Below, piece by piece: positions 1-11,157 of a stretch of 64,000 nucleotides of DNA. The DNA is taken from contig NC_050098.1 in assembly GCF_902167145.1 (NCBI RefSeq), positions 83,802,207 through 83,866,206 on the forward strand. Direction: 5' to 3'. Within the stretch, counting starts at the first letter, position 1, and each line of letters begins with the position of its first letter. Under the pieces are notes generated by a model that saw only the letters and a program-made list of their open reading frames with translations, did no database searches and was not told the origin of the DNA. A program made the translations under genes and the position numbers. The stretch is from Zea mays. Its lineage: Eukaryota; Streptophyta; Magnoliopsida; Poales; Poaceae.

Positions 1-1
1 T

Positions 2-310
2 TGCGCGCAACTACTTTGGATGAGGCAAACCCTCCGGGACTTTGGCTACAATCTGAGCAAAGTCCCACTCCTATGTGATAATGAGAGTGCTATCCGCATG
101 GCAGAAAATCCTGTTGAACACAGCCGCACAAAGCACATAGACATCCGGCATCACTTTTTGAGAGACCACCAGCAAAAGGGAGATATCGAAGTGTTTCATG
201 TTAGCACCGAGAACCAGCTAGCCGATATCTTCACTAAGCCTCTAGATGAGAAGACCTTTTGCAGGTTGCGTAGTGAGCTAAATGTCTTAGATTCGCGGAA
301 CTTGGATTGA
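2..310 (+). CDS. Copia pol C-terminus (RNase H), partial
   Basis: The frame is open from the window edge (codons start at base 2) to a TGA at 308-310. It reads as the C-terminal RNase H segment of a Ty1/copia polyprotein: LLCDNESAIRMAENP, then HSRTKHIDIRHHFLRD, then ENQLADIFTKPLDEKTF. The D of CDNESA is the family's catalytic aspartate and the ADIFTK block is diagnostic. No disabling change is visible in this stretch. The N-terminal polyprotein lies outside the window. In the complete element this enzyme removes RNA from the RNA-DNA hybrid during reverse transcription. Confidence 0.92.
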   Translation, partial: CAQLLWMRQTLRDFGYNLSKVPLLCDNESAIRMAENPVEHSRTKHIDIRHHFLRDHQQKGDIEVFHVSTENQLADIFTKPLDEKTFCRLRSELNVLDSRNLD

Positions 311-1104
311 ATTGTAGCATACATGTGTTTATGCATTTGATCAGGTTCATTCTGCATTTTGTTGCTTATTGTGGTGCTCAAGTTGTACAAACACTCCCTG
401 GACCTCACAAGTCCGTTGCAAAGTGATGCACATGTTTAGGGGGAGATGTGTTACAACTTGACCCTTTGAGACTAACCATTTGCTTGAGTTTGATTGATTT
501 AGTCTCGAAGGTGGATTGAAAGGGGAAAGGTGAACTTGGTCCATGCAAGACTTCCACTGCACTCCGATGAGAGGGTAACTTATTCCAAGTTCATCTCTAC
601 GATCTTATTGCCTTTGTACTCTTAATTGAAGATTTTGGTGAGGCAATGGGGTTAAAGGGCCACAATTGATCCCGTTTTGGTGCTTGATGCCAAAGGGGGA
701 GAAAATAAAGGCCAAAGCAATAAATGGATCAGCTACCACTTGAGAGATTTTGAAAATAGTAGAATAGAGTTTTTGTTCTGTTAAACTCTTTTATTGTCTC
801 TTATTGTCTCTCTTGTCAAAAGTGGCTTCTTGTGGGGAGAAGTGTTGATTATGGGAAATAGGGGGAGTTTTTGAAATCTTTGATCAATCACTTTTGGAAT
901 GACTCTCTTTATGCTTCAACATGTGTGTTTGACTTAAAGATAGAGATTTGAGTTTGATTTCAAAAACAAACCAAGTGGTGGCAAAGGATGATCCATATAT
1001 GCCAAAAATGAATCAAAATAAATTTAAGTGTCATTTGAAGTGATTTTGCACTTGTTCTAGTTGCTTTATGTTGTGTTGGCATAAATCACCAAAAAGGGGG
1101 AGAT
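311..1104 (+). promoter_or_regulatory. Sirevirus 3' untranslated internal region with repeated polypurine tracts
   Basis: There is no coding sequence after the pol stop. Polypurine tracts of the form agggggaga recur near 437, 693, 856 and 1091. The last one directly abuts the LTR and is the likely plus-strand priming site. Multiple such tracts upstream of the 3' LTR are a known Sirevirus trait. Confidence 0.75.
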
Positions 1105-1346
1105 TGAAAGGGAAATGTGCCCTTGGGCCATTTCTAAGTATTTTGGTGATTGAGTGCCAACTCAAGTGCTTAAATGTGAATTTATGCAATGGATGAACAA
1201 AGTGCAAATCTAGAGCAAAGGTATGTTTCTAAGTCTTAGTACATTGGTTTTGTGTACTAATATATTTGTCTAAGTGTTAGAAACAGAAAGAAGAAGAGAA
1301 GAGAAGACTTGGCTGTGTACAACCAAGAGGCTGTTTCGGTCTGGGG

Positions 1347-1696
1347 CACCGGACTGTCCGGTGGTGCACCGGACAGTGTCCGGTGCGCCAGGCTGCCCCG
1401 GCCGAAGACGACGCTCTCGGGAATTTGCCGACGGCGTACGGCTAAAATTCACCGGACTGTCCGGTGTGCACCGGACTGTCCGGTGAGCCAACGGTCAGCC
1501 AGGCCAACGGTCGGCCGCGCAATCTGCGCGGGACACGTGGCCAAGCCAACGGTCGGAAGGGGGCACCGGACTGTCCGGTGTGCACCGGACATGTCCGGTG
1601 CGCCAACGGCACCCGCATCTGCAACGGTCGACCGCACTGTTTAAGGAAGGAAATCGGGCACCGGACAGTGTCCGGTGTGCACCGGACTGTCCGGTG
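1347..1696 (+). repeat. Palindrome array CACCGGAC(n)GTCCGGTG, eight units in four pairs
   Basis: Units lie near 1347/1368, 1450/1468, 1565/1583 and 1658/1680. Most have the spacer T (CACCGGACTGTCCGGTG); two have AGT or similar and one has AT. Partners in a pair are separated by 1-4 bases. A second motif, CCAACGGTC, recurs between the pairs. The array sits 70-420 bp upstream of the TATA box, where an upstream promoter element would be expected. Confidence 0.9.
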
Positions 1697-1764
1697 CGCC
1701 CGACGACAGAAGGCAAAGATGGCCTTCCAGATTTGTTCTCAACGGCTCCTAGCTGCCTTGGGGC

Positions 1765-1771
1765 TATAAAA
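1765..1771 (+). promoter_or_regulatory. TATA box of the Sirevirus LTR
   Basis: TATAAAA sits in a GC-rich context (gggctataaaaggg), downstream of the palindrome array and about 590 bp before the LTR end. This is a normal U3/R arrangement. Confidence 0.75.
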
Positions 1772-2356
1772 GGGACCCCTAGGCGCATGGAGGAGGACAC
1801 CAAGCATTCCTTGAGCACTCTTGATCACTCACACATCAATCTTGCGCACTTGTTCGACATTCTAGTGATTTGAGCTCCGTTCTAGTGTGCTAGTCTCTTG
1901 AGCTCAAGTCTGGGTCTTGTGTGTGCGTATTCGCTGTGATCTTTGTGTCGTGTGTGAGTTGCTAATCCCTCCCTTGCTCCGTGATTCTCGGTGAACATCT
2001 TTTGTAAGGGCGAGAGGCTCCAAGTTGTGGAGATTCCTCGCAAACGGGATTGAGAAAAGAAAAGCAAGAACACCGTGGTATTCAAGTTGATCATTGGATC
2101 ACTTGAGAGGAGTTGAGTGCAACTCTCGTCCGTTGGGACGCCACAACGTGGAGTAGGCAAGTTTTTGTACTTGGCCGAACCACGGGATAACCACCGTGTC
2201 ATCTCTGTGATTGATTTCTAGTGGTTATTGTGTTTTGACTCCTCTCTAGCCACTTGGCCATACTTGTGCTAACACTTAACAAGTTTTTGTGGCTTAAGTT
2301 TTGAAGTTTCACAGGATCACCTATTCACCCCCCCCCCCCCCCTCTAGGTGCTCTCA

Positions 2357-2922
2357 ATAACAACCAAAGTTGTTGTGATACTGCTCCTTTTCGGTAGCCT
2401 TCGTCTCATAAGACAGCTCATGAATATTGCAAAAGCATCTTGCATATGGTTCCAGTCCTTGGCTCCTCATGGCCCATATGAAGACCCCCACTTTAATATG
2501 AGCTTTGGGGTAATCTGATGAAGGTATATCTCAAATGTTTTCAAAACTTCAACTAACATCTTATGAAGCGGGAATCGAAGCTTCATGAAGCTCCTGAAGA
2601 CTACCACTTCATCGCTTCCTGGTAGGGGGACAGTATCCTCTCCCCCAGCCATCACTATAGATACATCATGAAAGTATTTCCCCTTTATCGATTCAATTTG
2701 GCCTTGCTTGATAGTAGATTTTCCAAAAACGACATGGTTAGGCCTCCACGGCCGATCCTCGACCCCTTCATTCTCGCTCTCTACATCGAAACTCTCACTA
2801 TCGCTGGAGTTTTCAGATATTCCAGCCAACATCTCATTGGTGATCTTCTCCATGTTGGTTTTTTCCATAGCTTCGTAAAATCCGGCCAGCGTCGGGTCAA
2901 TGATCTTCTTCTCATCAGCCAT
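2357..2922 (-). pseudogene. Antisense passenger ORF of element C (PF04195-like), truncated
   Basis: Reading on the minus strand starts at ATG 2922-2920 with MADEKKIIDPTLAGFYEAME. It continues through an acidic stretch, the block EDRPWRPNHVVFGKSTIKQG and then DEVVVFRSF / TFEIYLHQITP. Near 2500 the frame shifts, and further conserved blocks (CNIHELSYET, QYHNNFGCY) follow in another frame up to the Sirevirus border at 2357. The region resembles the 'putative gypsy type transposon' domain (Pfam PF04195) known from antisense extra ORFs of Tat elements. Its function is unknown. The copies in A and B confirm the same start. Confidence 0.75.
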
Positions 2923-3050
2923 TTAGACAATGGTTGCTAGAATGCCGAAGCTCAAAATCCAATTAAACTCGATGAAGCAAGGAAGGTAAAAATGGCAAAC
3001 ACAATGCAAGCAACTAAAATAGCATGAAAAATACTCATAACACGGGCTTC

Positions 3051-3060
3051 TATTTATATA
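3051..3060 (-). promoter_or_regulatory. TATA box of antisense gene (element C)
   Basis: TATATAAATA on the minus strand lies 129 nt upstream of the antisense ATG at 2922. Element A has a TATA-type box at the same distance. Confidence 0.6.
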
Positions 3061-3214
3061 CTCAGAGCCCCACGGATTGGTGGGTCCCGTAGGTCAGTGT
3101 AATTCGCTATTCTAGCGAAGGGAAGGTGTTTTTCGGACCTTCGGCTAAAGGCCTTCGTTCACGTTGCAGTCTAAATTTTTTACAAAGAAACAAATCAATA
3201 CTGCGAAGGGCTAC

Positions 3215-3883
3215 TATTGGGGGCCTTCTTCCTCCGAATGTCCTCAAAAACGTGACTGACCATATGTTTTCAGTATGACATGGATTATTATAGGGGGCTT
3301 CAGCTTCGGGATGAAGGTTTTCTCTTATAACAAGGTGAAGATGTAGCCTGAAGGTGATAATAATGGACGATGAAGTTGTAGCCGAAGAGCTTCGGTTTTG
3401 ATGTGATGTCGAAGACCAAGTATGATGATGACTAGAAAGGGACAAAGACTACTCAGTCCTTAATGTTTTGTGTTATGATAATAGATGAATGTTAGGGACA
3501 TGAATGTAATTTTATCTGGGCTGCGTCCCATGCATATAAATATATGAACAGTAGCATCATACTATTCACGCTGGATTGTATTCACTCTCTTGCATCCACA
3601 CCTTCGAGAAAGCCGAAGGTATCAATGTAATGTTAATCCTGTCGATATTCATACATGCTTTATGGAATACAAATATGAATGAATTAGTAAGATGTAGTTA
3701 CTATCTTCATCCTTATGCATTCTTATTTGCATGTTAAATGATGAAGGTATGTCCTTCTTGACCTTCGTCTGATGAGCATTATGCCCAAGTGGAGATAATG
3801 CTTCGGAAGACGAAGGTCCTTAATCTTTAACAATTGTGTTGCCTTGTTCTTGATTCACATCGTTTGAGAACAAGTGACCAACA
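3215..3883 (+). repeat. 3' LTR of element C (669 bp)
   Basis: It starts TATTGGGGGCCTTC (the canonical TG mutated to TA) and ends AGTGACCAACA. It shares termini, internal GAAGG/CCTTCG motifs and a TATAAATATA box (3535-3544) with the LTRs at 50306-50975 and 56858-57528, which appear in reverse orientation. Confidence 0.85.
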
Positions 3884-5138
3884 ATAGGAAAGCTAATTCA
3901 CTCAATTCAATCCTTGCGAACCGGTAACACACTAGCATAAGAAAAAGAACTTGTGTATAGTCATGCTTTTCAATCAACCTTTATCATGGCACCTTCCATC
4001 ATGCAAGATCTAACTAGAGCCTGAGTTATTCCCGATCTACATTCGAGAATGAATACACTTTCTTTGATGCTTGCAATATAAGAGATTCAATAGTTCTATT
4101 CATTCTATTATTTCGGGAGATGAGAACCTTGCTTGCTTCAAACCAGGACCGGGACTCTTCTCTCTTCTGCCATCCAATCCACCACTTGTGTAAGAAATCA
4201 TGTTGGAACTCAATGTTGTCAAAGGAACAATGGATTTGATTTTCTATCACAGGAGATCCCAACAGAAATGCTTCAACCACCCTGACGAAGGAGCTCAGAA
4301 CAAAGTTTATTCCTTGAATTCAAAAGCTAAAGTCATGAGCTCATCCTCTTTAGATTTTGCCACCTTTGGCACTTTCCACTTAGTCCAAGTAGGAAAGATG
4401 TTACATGCAAGAAATTCTTGGATTAGATCCCATTACCCTATCTTCTTAGCAACAACATTAAAAGATTTGTAAGAATCCTCAACAGCTCCACCTATTCTGC
4501 ATTTTGGTCTCTTCAGACTGAAGCTAACCTTCAATGGACTCATCACCGTATGCTTGAAGTCCTCTCATTGCTCAAAATCCACCTCAGCAAAAAACCACTC
4601 TTTCGTCTAGTCACCATGCCACTTGATTCGGTATGCAAGCACAAGAGAAACATAATCTCTCTGATAGGTATAGCAGCCGAAGTTGTTATGAAGACCATCT
4701 AAAGCCCTAGCCTTGGTCTGATAGTGCAAGTCGTGCACTCTACAAAAACCATCAGCTTCAGTGTGAACCACTGTCTTCGTAGAGCCCAAATAAATACACC
4801 AAGTCTAACGATGGCATTAGGAGTTAGCTGGTGCATATAAATCTCAAACTTCTTAAGAACCTTTGCAATCATCTGGTACATCGGTAACTGAAGGCCAGCT
4901 CAAAAGAAGCTTCTAAAACCCTTTCATTGTTCTTTGGCTTTGGGGTTGTCTCATTGCTACCAAGTCGTACCTTGACCTTGTCACCAAAATACCCAATTTC
5001 CTTCATTTCCTTCAAATCTTTGTCCTTCATAATGGACAGACCCATCTCAATATAGCTTGGCTTTGTTGACCGATCTTCATGTTCATCCTCCGCAACCTTC
5101 AAGCTACTCTTGGACTTTAGGGTCATAGAAGTATTCAT
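3884..5138 (-). pseudogene. Antisense passenger ORF of element D, broken
   Basis: On the minus strand the N-terminus begins MNTSMTLKSKSSLKV. Conserved stretches follow: GYFGDKVKVRLG, then KVLKKFEIYMHQLTP and LGVFIWALR, then VHDLHYQTKAR and HNNFGCY. They match the PF04195-like pattern of elements A-C in order but lie in different frames, so several indels are present. The part nearer 3884 shows only short open stretches and I cannot align it securely. A TATA-like TATAAATG lies near 5371-5378, upstream of the ATG. Confidence 0.65.
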
Positions 5139-5599
5139 GACTTCAAAAATTGGTGCGGTGTTCGAAGCATTTTATTCTCTCTGAAGATCCTTTGATGAAG
5201 TGGGAATGGCAAATCTAACAGTTGTGCGAATCCTGGACATATCAATGAGAAGTCCTACAAGAAGCTCGCTCTGAAAGCGGTATTCAACGGAAAGCTTCGG
5301 AGCCAAAGAAAAACAAGTAGTAGGTAGGTGGGGGCAGTAAATAGACGTTTTGTTTCACCACCCTCTTCCACATTTATACTAAGAACCAAGCATATGGTGC
5401 AAAAGGTCACACTGGCGTGAGAAGACGCGCTCCCACCTTCTCACTTTCTAGTGGGCCGTGGATACACTTCTACTTATTCCAAAGTGCTTATTTTGTCGTT
5501 TTCAATAACGAGCCTTGAGAAGGTGTTTTTTGGACCTTCCGCACAAGGCCTCCTTATATGTTCCATGGCCTGAGCTCATTATGTTCTGTGAGGGTCTAC

Positions 5600-6293
5600 T
5601 GTTGGGGGAGGGCCTTCGTGGCCGATGGTCTCTTAGTTACAAAATTTGGCAAGAAGAACACATTTCAGATAAAAGTGTTCATCTTCATCACCAAGTCGAA
5701 GCTAACAACATAGACGAAGTCAAAATGATTCATGTCTATGGAAGCGTTGAGCCGGACAAAGCTGAAGAAAGTAGCTTTGGGTGATGTGCTACGATCTACG
5801 AAGCAAAGACAAATATAGATGTTGTGAAAGACTTGATCTGCAAGATGAACTGATAGAAAAGTACAATATTGCCCTCATAATATTATTAGTTACCATGTAT
5901 AGGATTTGGGAACACGTTTGTAATTTCATACGAAGATATACCTCATGACTATAAATAGAGGAACAGTGCCATGCATAACGACATGCCCTTGAGCCTAGAA
6001 TACTGACCTGCTCAGCCTTCGAAGATACCTTCGCTTGTGTGAAATTGAAGGTATATATGTAATCATTTGATATCCTACAGGACATTAAATGATATATATG
6101 CACATCCAGATAGGTGATATACCTTACTGTTCTCGATTTACATATTGTTTTCATTATCTTATTGTTATATCCTTTACCTTCTTTCTTGAATTAACCTTCG
6201 AAGAGGGTTAATTGAAGAGACAAGCTTCTAATTTAATAACTTGTGTTGCCTTGTTTTTGGTATTCTTTAGAGATCAAAAACAAGTGACCAACA
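5600..6293 (+). repeat. 3' LTR of element D (694 bp)
   Basis: It starts TGTTGGGGGAGGGCC and ends AGTGACCAACA. A TATAAATAG box lies near 5950. The termini match those of elements A-C while the body is diverged. Confidence 0.8.
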
Positions 6294-8180
6294 CTTAGCA
6301 TGGAAATTTTCAATCAAGTATTTACTTTGAAAACTGCTAATGAGATTTGGAAAAATTTGCATGAGCTCTATGATGGCACATCCAATGTCCGTGAGCAAAG
6401 CATTGCCTAGTCTTGGATGAATATAATTATTTTAAGTGAAAGCAATGAGCTTGTTAGATATATGTATTCTCGTTTGAATCTTATCATTAATGAGCTTAAT
6501 TATATTGGAATTAATAAGTTAGGTGATGTAGATATTGTGAGGAAGATCATCTCCTTTCTACCACAACAAAAATATGGGAGCATCATCACCATCATTCACT
6601 ACTTGGAGGACTTGAGCCAAATGACCCCTGCGCTCGTAATTGACAAGATTGTGGCATTTGAGATGTCATGAAAGATGGGTCAAGAGGAGGCCACTTCATC
6701 AATGCCATATGATTTTGCATGTGATGAAAAGAAGAAAGGCAAGAAGAAGGCTCCAAGCTCAAGTTCATCAAGTGAAAAATAAGAAGAATATGAAGAAGAA
6801 GAAGATGATGATGAAGAAGAATAAGATGATGATCAAGCATCTACATCATCCTCCAAGGACGAAGACACAATCCGACGCATTGGAAAGGAATGAGAATGAT
6901 TCACAAGATTAATCTAATGGGTGTGCCCCTGTAGGTCGAGGATCTTCTCTATAACATTGACAGGAAAAAACAAAGAAACAGACGATACTTCACATGTGGG
7001 GGAGGGCCACTTTCGAGATAGTTGCCCAAATACGGTTGAACCCAAGAAAAGGAGTAAAGGCAAGGCGCTCAAAACTGTCAAAACTTGGGATGATTTTTTA
7101 AGCGAAGTTGAACCTCTAAGGAGACGTGACCACTGCTCGTCCTCATGCTCTTCACGTTCTTCATTACATAAATACCTTATGGCAAGAGGTAACTCGAGTA
7201 TCTCATCCTCTAGTGATGATAGTGATAGTGACTATGAAGATAAGCCCTTCGTAGATGAACTTGCGCATGCCGTTAAGTTTTTTGAGGATGTTTGCACTAA
7301 ACAAAAGGCTTAATTAAAAGTGCTAAAATCTAAGTTCCTTAGCTCTCAAAATGACAATAAATGCTTGCAACAAAATTTTGAAACATTTGCAAATCTGAAT
7401 TTTGAGCTAACAACTAAAATTGAGAAACTAGAGTCTAAAGCTCCATCCTCAACTACTAATGATAGTTTGATTAAAAAGAATGAAAACTTAAGGCTAATTT
7501 AGCTAGCTCTCCATATGTTATTGAAAACATGCTAGAGAAAATGGAAATTCTTAGCTTACATAATAATGAGGTAACTACTAAGCTAGAAAACGTCGCTAGC
7601 ACTCCAGGAGCATCTTTAGTTGAAATTCCTAAAATTAATAAAAAGATGCTTCTACTTCTTGCTTAGATTTACTTGATGAATCTAATCCATGCAATCAAGT
7701 TCTTGTTAAGAATGTTATTATAGAAACTTGTTTTGGTGAGATTTCTATGGAGAATAAATTGTTAAAGCAAGAGGTGGCTCGCCTTAGTAAGGCTTTGTAT
7801 GATAAGAATGGCAAAGCCAAATAAACCTAACCTCAATAGGATAACACCACTGCAGGAATGAACAAGCCTGGCGAGGGTGAAATTGTGGTTTGCTAGCTAT
7901 GTCATAAGAAAGGCGACAAGTCTTACAAATGCAACGCGAAGACCAGGGGAGATAAGAAGAAAACACCAACCAACAAGATCTCCAACACCTACACCAACAA
8001 GGTGGGTAAAAAGGCGGCTACACCATACTTAATCAAGAAGAAGAAGAAGAACAAGAAGGTGATAGCCATCAAGGCCAACAAGCAAGCTAACAAGGGAAAG
8101 GGGGGCAAACACATTTGGGTGCCTAAGGAGATCATTTCAAACATGAAGAACAACAACAAGGTTTGGGGCTCGAGGTTGTA
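6294..8180 (+). pseudogene. Copia gag relic of element E
   Basis: The UBN2-type gag region is recognisable: TANEIWKNLHELYDGTSN, then ELVRYMYSRLNLIINELN and the MTPALVIDKIVAFEM block. An acidic/Lys-rich linker follows, then a CCHC zinc knuckle near 6985-7030 split by an indel (frame of GEGHFRDSCP). A coiled-coil-rich stretch covers about 7040-7500. A second knuckle lies near 7887-7933, where the expected Q is a TAG stop and the histidine position reads D. The tail GGKHIWVPKEI (about 8103-8135) is typical just before Sirevirus pol. At least five frame breaks or stops make it non-coding. Confidence 0.75.
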
Positions 8181-9500
8181 GTGAGAAGTCCAAAGGACTT
8201 TACGGGAATTTGGAGACTCGGCAAATTGGGATGTATATCATGGGATGCATCATTTCTGATCAAGTCTATTGCCAAGTGGGTTAGTGAATACTTTGGATCC
8301 AAATTCCCCACCCATGACTAAGGTAACTAGATTTATTGCAATTCCTTCTTTTGAGATATGTGTATGTATTTTCTTGTATCTAGATTACCATTTATGCCTA
8401 GTATTGCTTTCAATTAGTACTTTATTTTCAATTGAATTGCATACATGTTAGGTATATCATATGGTAGGAATGCTTAGTTTAAATTCATACTTGTTGAGCA
8501 AACCTACATGATTTAAGATATTCAGTAAAGCACGACACATAGCTTAATTAAATTTCCTAAATAGATGACACTATTGCATGTTTCTAAAGTAATATTTTTC
8601 AGTTGGTGTCATTTTGAATTATATGTGCCAAAGTCTAGATTATAGATAATTTGCCCCTACTTTATCTCAAAGTCAAAGTGCATGTCTCCTACAAGTATTT
8701 AAAACTTGTATGTACACTTTTAAGGGGAGATTACTCTATAATCTGAGTCTTTGAGACTAACACCTTTTTCAAGCCTATTATGTGCTCAGTGAAGGAAATA
8801 GAGTCCTTTGAGAAAGACAATAAGCTTCCACTACAAAAGATCTTTCAAGTAGTGTCATTTCACATTCGGTATCATTTACATGTCTTCTCCACATTTGAAT
8901 AGACTATGTCACTTTTTATCGTATGCCCCCATGTTGCCATATATGCATATGCTTTTAAGTTCTTCATTTGGTATCACTAGAGTATCCTTTATCATTTTAA
9001 CTACGCATAGATTAAGGGGGAGTTAGTCTATTCAATCATGTCTTGTTTCCTCTTGCATTAAATTATTATGCTTTTCCTAAGTGGAGAGTTTTTCGACAGT
9101 GGGAGTATGTTTCTTCCTCAAAGGGGGAGATTGCTTTTTAGAGGGCAAGCCTTTTATTTGCTTCATGTATGCTTTTCTATGTCTTCCTTTTTCGGTGTTT
9201 GATTCCAAAGGAGGAGAAAATTTTTGGACCAAAGCAAACTAAAGTTGTAAAATACCAAAAACCACCATGACCAATTCATAATCTTTCAAGTGGTTGCTTA
9301 TGTGGATTATGGAGTTAGGGGGAGGCTTAAGTCCATAATCACGTACTAGGAACTAGTTGCATATGCAAGAATGTGAATAATTTCTATATGCATCTTGCTT
9401 ATGCACATGCATCCATAGCAAGCAGAGTGCATATTTACTTTTGTTATTTGATATTTGATTGCTTTGGTTGTGTTGTCACCAATCACCAAAAAGGGGGCAT
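8181..9500 (+). other. Pol-less internal region of element E
   Basis: AT-rich sequence with only short chance ORFs. Purine tracts recur (near 8733, 9014, 9122, 9313 and 9489), the last abutting the LTR. This mirrors the Sirevirus pattern seen at 311-1104. No pol remnant was recognised. Confidence 0.6.
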
Positions 9501-10700
9501 TGTAAGGAAAATGGACCCCAGCCCATTTGACTAAGTGATTTTGGTATTTGATGATTAACACTGCACGTGAACTAATATTTTCCAAGTGTTTGTGTTTTAT
9601 AGTTCACTGGATGCGAAGTGCATTGGATTGAGGCTCTGAGGATGCAACACCTCAAAAGAGGACCTAAAAGACATGTTAGATGATTTTCAAATACTCAACA
9701 CAAGTCCAAGACACAATACCAAAAGAACCCAAGAAAAAAAAGATAGAAGAATCAAGAAATGGGTTGTTAACTAGCGCACTGGACCAGACCAGTGGTGCAT
9801 CGGACCGAGTGTGAAGAGAGCTCCGCAAACGGCGCTTAGGCAGCTAGATATTTGGACCAGTATGGTGGGGCACTAGACCAAGGTCCAACGACTAGTTGCT
9901 AATGGCTAAGTGAACGTGGTGGCAGCGGATCATGCGGGTGGCACACTGGACCTGCTACAGTATACTAGAGAATCTGTGAGAAACTAACATGGAGACACCA
10001 GCCCCTCAATTCGGTAGAATACGAGGATTCCAACAACTACTACTTTTGGATGGGGGCTCCATAAATACCCCCTAGCCAGCCATTTGAAGAAGTGCAGAGC
10101 TCAAGAAGTTTGTCCAAGTGTAGTGACACATCTTTAATAGCTCAAACACCCAAGTGCTAAATAGAATCACTCGGTGATTAGCGTAGGTGCTTTGTGAAAA
10201 TGCTTAGATTAGTTAGACCGCATTAGCGCTTGCTCTATGTTTGTTCCTAGTTGTATACGATTAGCTCTTGTGCGAGCCGTTGTAATATTGTATCGAGTGG
10301 GGCGACATCTTGCGAAACCACATCAATCGAGTTTGTGGTGTGGCTGCCACATGTACCGGAGGGAACGAGGCCCGTGGCGTTTCTCCAGAAACTTGATAGT
10401 GAAGACGATTCCAAGAGTACAGAGTTACATGTCACGATGTTTGGCCTCGCGTGGGCTTCCATTTATTTAGAACCTTGCACGATTCTGGATACATCGATAA
10501 AAATACAGGCGTGTCCATGGGATTGGTACTTGGTTGCATAACTCTTTCGCGGTAGAGATAGCAACACTTAGACAAAACCTAGTTTCCACATTGTAGTTTA
10601 TATATTTGTATAGGTTTTGTTTACAAGAATTATCTGTGACCTAAATTAGCAAGATTTTCAGAATTCCTAATTCACCCTCTCTTAGGTGTCCGTGTTCCTT
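9501..10700 (+). repeat. 3' LTR of element E (about 1.2 kb, right end approximate)
   Basis: It starts TGTAAGGAAAATGGACC directly after an AAAAAGGGGG tract. It ends somewhere in the stretch TCACCCTCTCTTAGGTGTCC to about 10700, before gypsy integrase sequence begins. Degenerate palindromes (CACTGGACCAGACCAGTG near 9778) echo the Sirevirus array. Confidence 0.65.
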
Positions 10701-10704
10701 TTAG

Positions 10705-11130
10705 ATATCTGGTCATTCTAGGCATTGGCATAAGGTTTTTTCTAAAACTTTATAGGCTCGTAGGATATCTAAACACCAAGCTACTAAGGTTTCTCCTTTT
10801 GAGCTTGATATGGACATGAAGCTATTTTGCTTGTGCAGATAAGCTTAAATGCTATCAGATTTGCCAGACAAAATGATTTAGTTATCGGAGATTATCATGA
10901 TCTAAATGATGGATAATATTTATGAAGTGATAAGAGACTGGTGGCTCTTAGAGAGAGAGAAAGACAAAATCATGGTTGCCAAGGCCTACAACAAGAAGGT
11001 AAAAGCTAAATCATTTTAAGTTCGAGATCTAATTTGGAAGATAGTCTTACCATCAAGGAGCAGCGACCAAAAGTTTGTCAAATGGTCACCAAGCTAGGAA
11101 GGGCCTTACAGAGTTACACAAGTGATATCT
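10705..11130 (+). pseudogene. Gypsy integrase C-terminus relic
   Basis: Translated pieces in shifting frames match the tail of plant gypsy polyproteins: GHSRHWHKV, TKVSPFEL, LNAIRFARQNDL, DKIVAKAYNKKVKAKSF-like, and KWSPSWEGPY-like (here with a TAG). Several stops and indels are present. Confidence 0.65.
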
Positions 11131-11157
11131 GGTAATGGACATGTGTTGAGCATCATA

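Larger units (their letters stand above)
1..2356 (+). mobile_element. Sirevirus (Ty1/copia) LTR retrotransposon, 3' part
   Basis: This is the 3' end of a copia element cut by the window edge. In order it shows the RNase H C-terminus, a long noncoding stretch with several polypurine tracts, and one LTR. The repeated AGGGGGAGA-type tracts and the palindrome-rich LTR are signatures known for Sireviruses (maize Ji/Opie group). The sequence right after the LTR, read on the minus strand, resumes the antisense ORF of a Tat-like element, so the Sirevirus inserted there. The 5 bases after the LTR are ataac; the matching left duplication is outside the window. Confidence 0.9.
1105..2356 (+). repeat. 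Sirevirus 3' LTR (about 1252 bp)
   Basis: It begins TGAAAGGGAAATG directly after a polypurine tract and ends CTAGGTGCTCTCA after a run of C. The length is typical for the group. It contains eight CACCGGAC...GTCCGGTG palindromes and a TATA box. Confidence 0.88.
2357..3883 (+). mobile_element. Tat-like Ty3/gypsy element C, 3' part
   Basis: The part left of the inserted Sirevirus is outside the window. What remains is the start of an antisense ORF (minus strand), its promoter region and a 669-bp 3' LTR. The arrangement is antisense ORF next to the 3' LTR, as known for the Tat lineage (Grande, RIRE2, Retand relatives). It matches elements A and B on the right side of the window, which lie in the opposite orientation. 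Bases after the LTR are atagg. The downstream sequence is internal DNA of element D, so C inserted into D. Confidence 0.8.
3884..6293 (+). mobile_element. Tat-like gypsy element D (diverged subfamily), 3' part
   Basis: Internal sequence with an antisense ORF (start 5138, minus strand) is followed by a 694-bp LTR. The LTR termini and the conserved block before it (near 5519-5550) resemble elements A-C, but the ORF is clearly more diverged. Element C interrupts it on the left. D itself interrupts the gag of copia element E, which resumes at 6294. The 5 bases after the LTR are cttag. Confidence 0.75.
6294..10700 (+). mobile_element. Gag-only Sirevirus-like copia element E, 5' part missing
   Basis: A degraded copia gag (6294-about 8180) is followed by about 1.3 kb with no pol domain, several aggggga-type tracts and an LTR. 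No protease, integrase or reverse transcriptase motif is seen in any frame, so the copy is pol-less. Its 5' LTR and gag start are cut off by element D. Its right LTR ends in gypsy integrase sequence (about 10705), which shows where E inserted. Confidence 0.75.

Noticed and set aside
1347..1696. Regular short repeats that might suggest a CRISPR-like array
   Set aside because: Units are palindromes in close pairs within an LTR of a plant retrotransposon; there are no uniform spacers and no cas genes.
2329..2342. Poly-C run as a possible regulatory quadruplex
   Set aside because: A C-run before the CTCTAGGTG end is ordinary in Sirevirus LTRs, and homopolymer length is prone to sequencing error.
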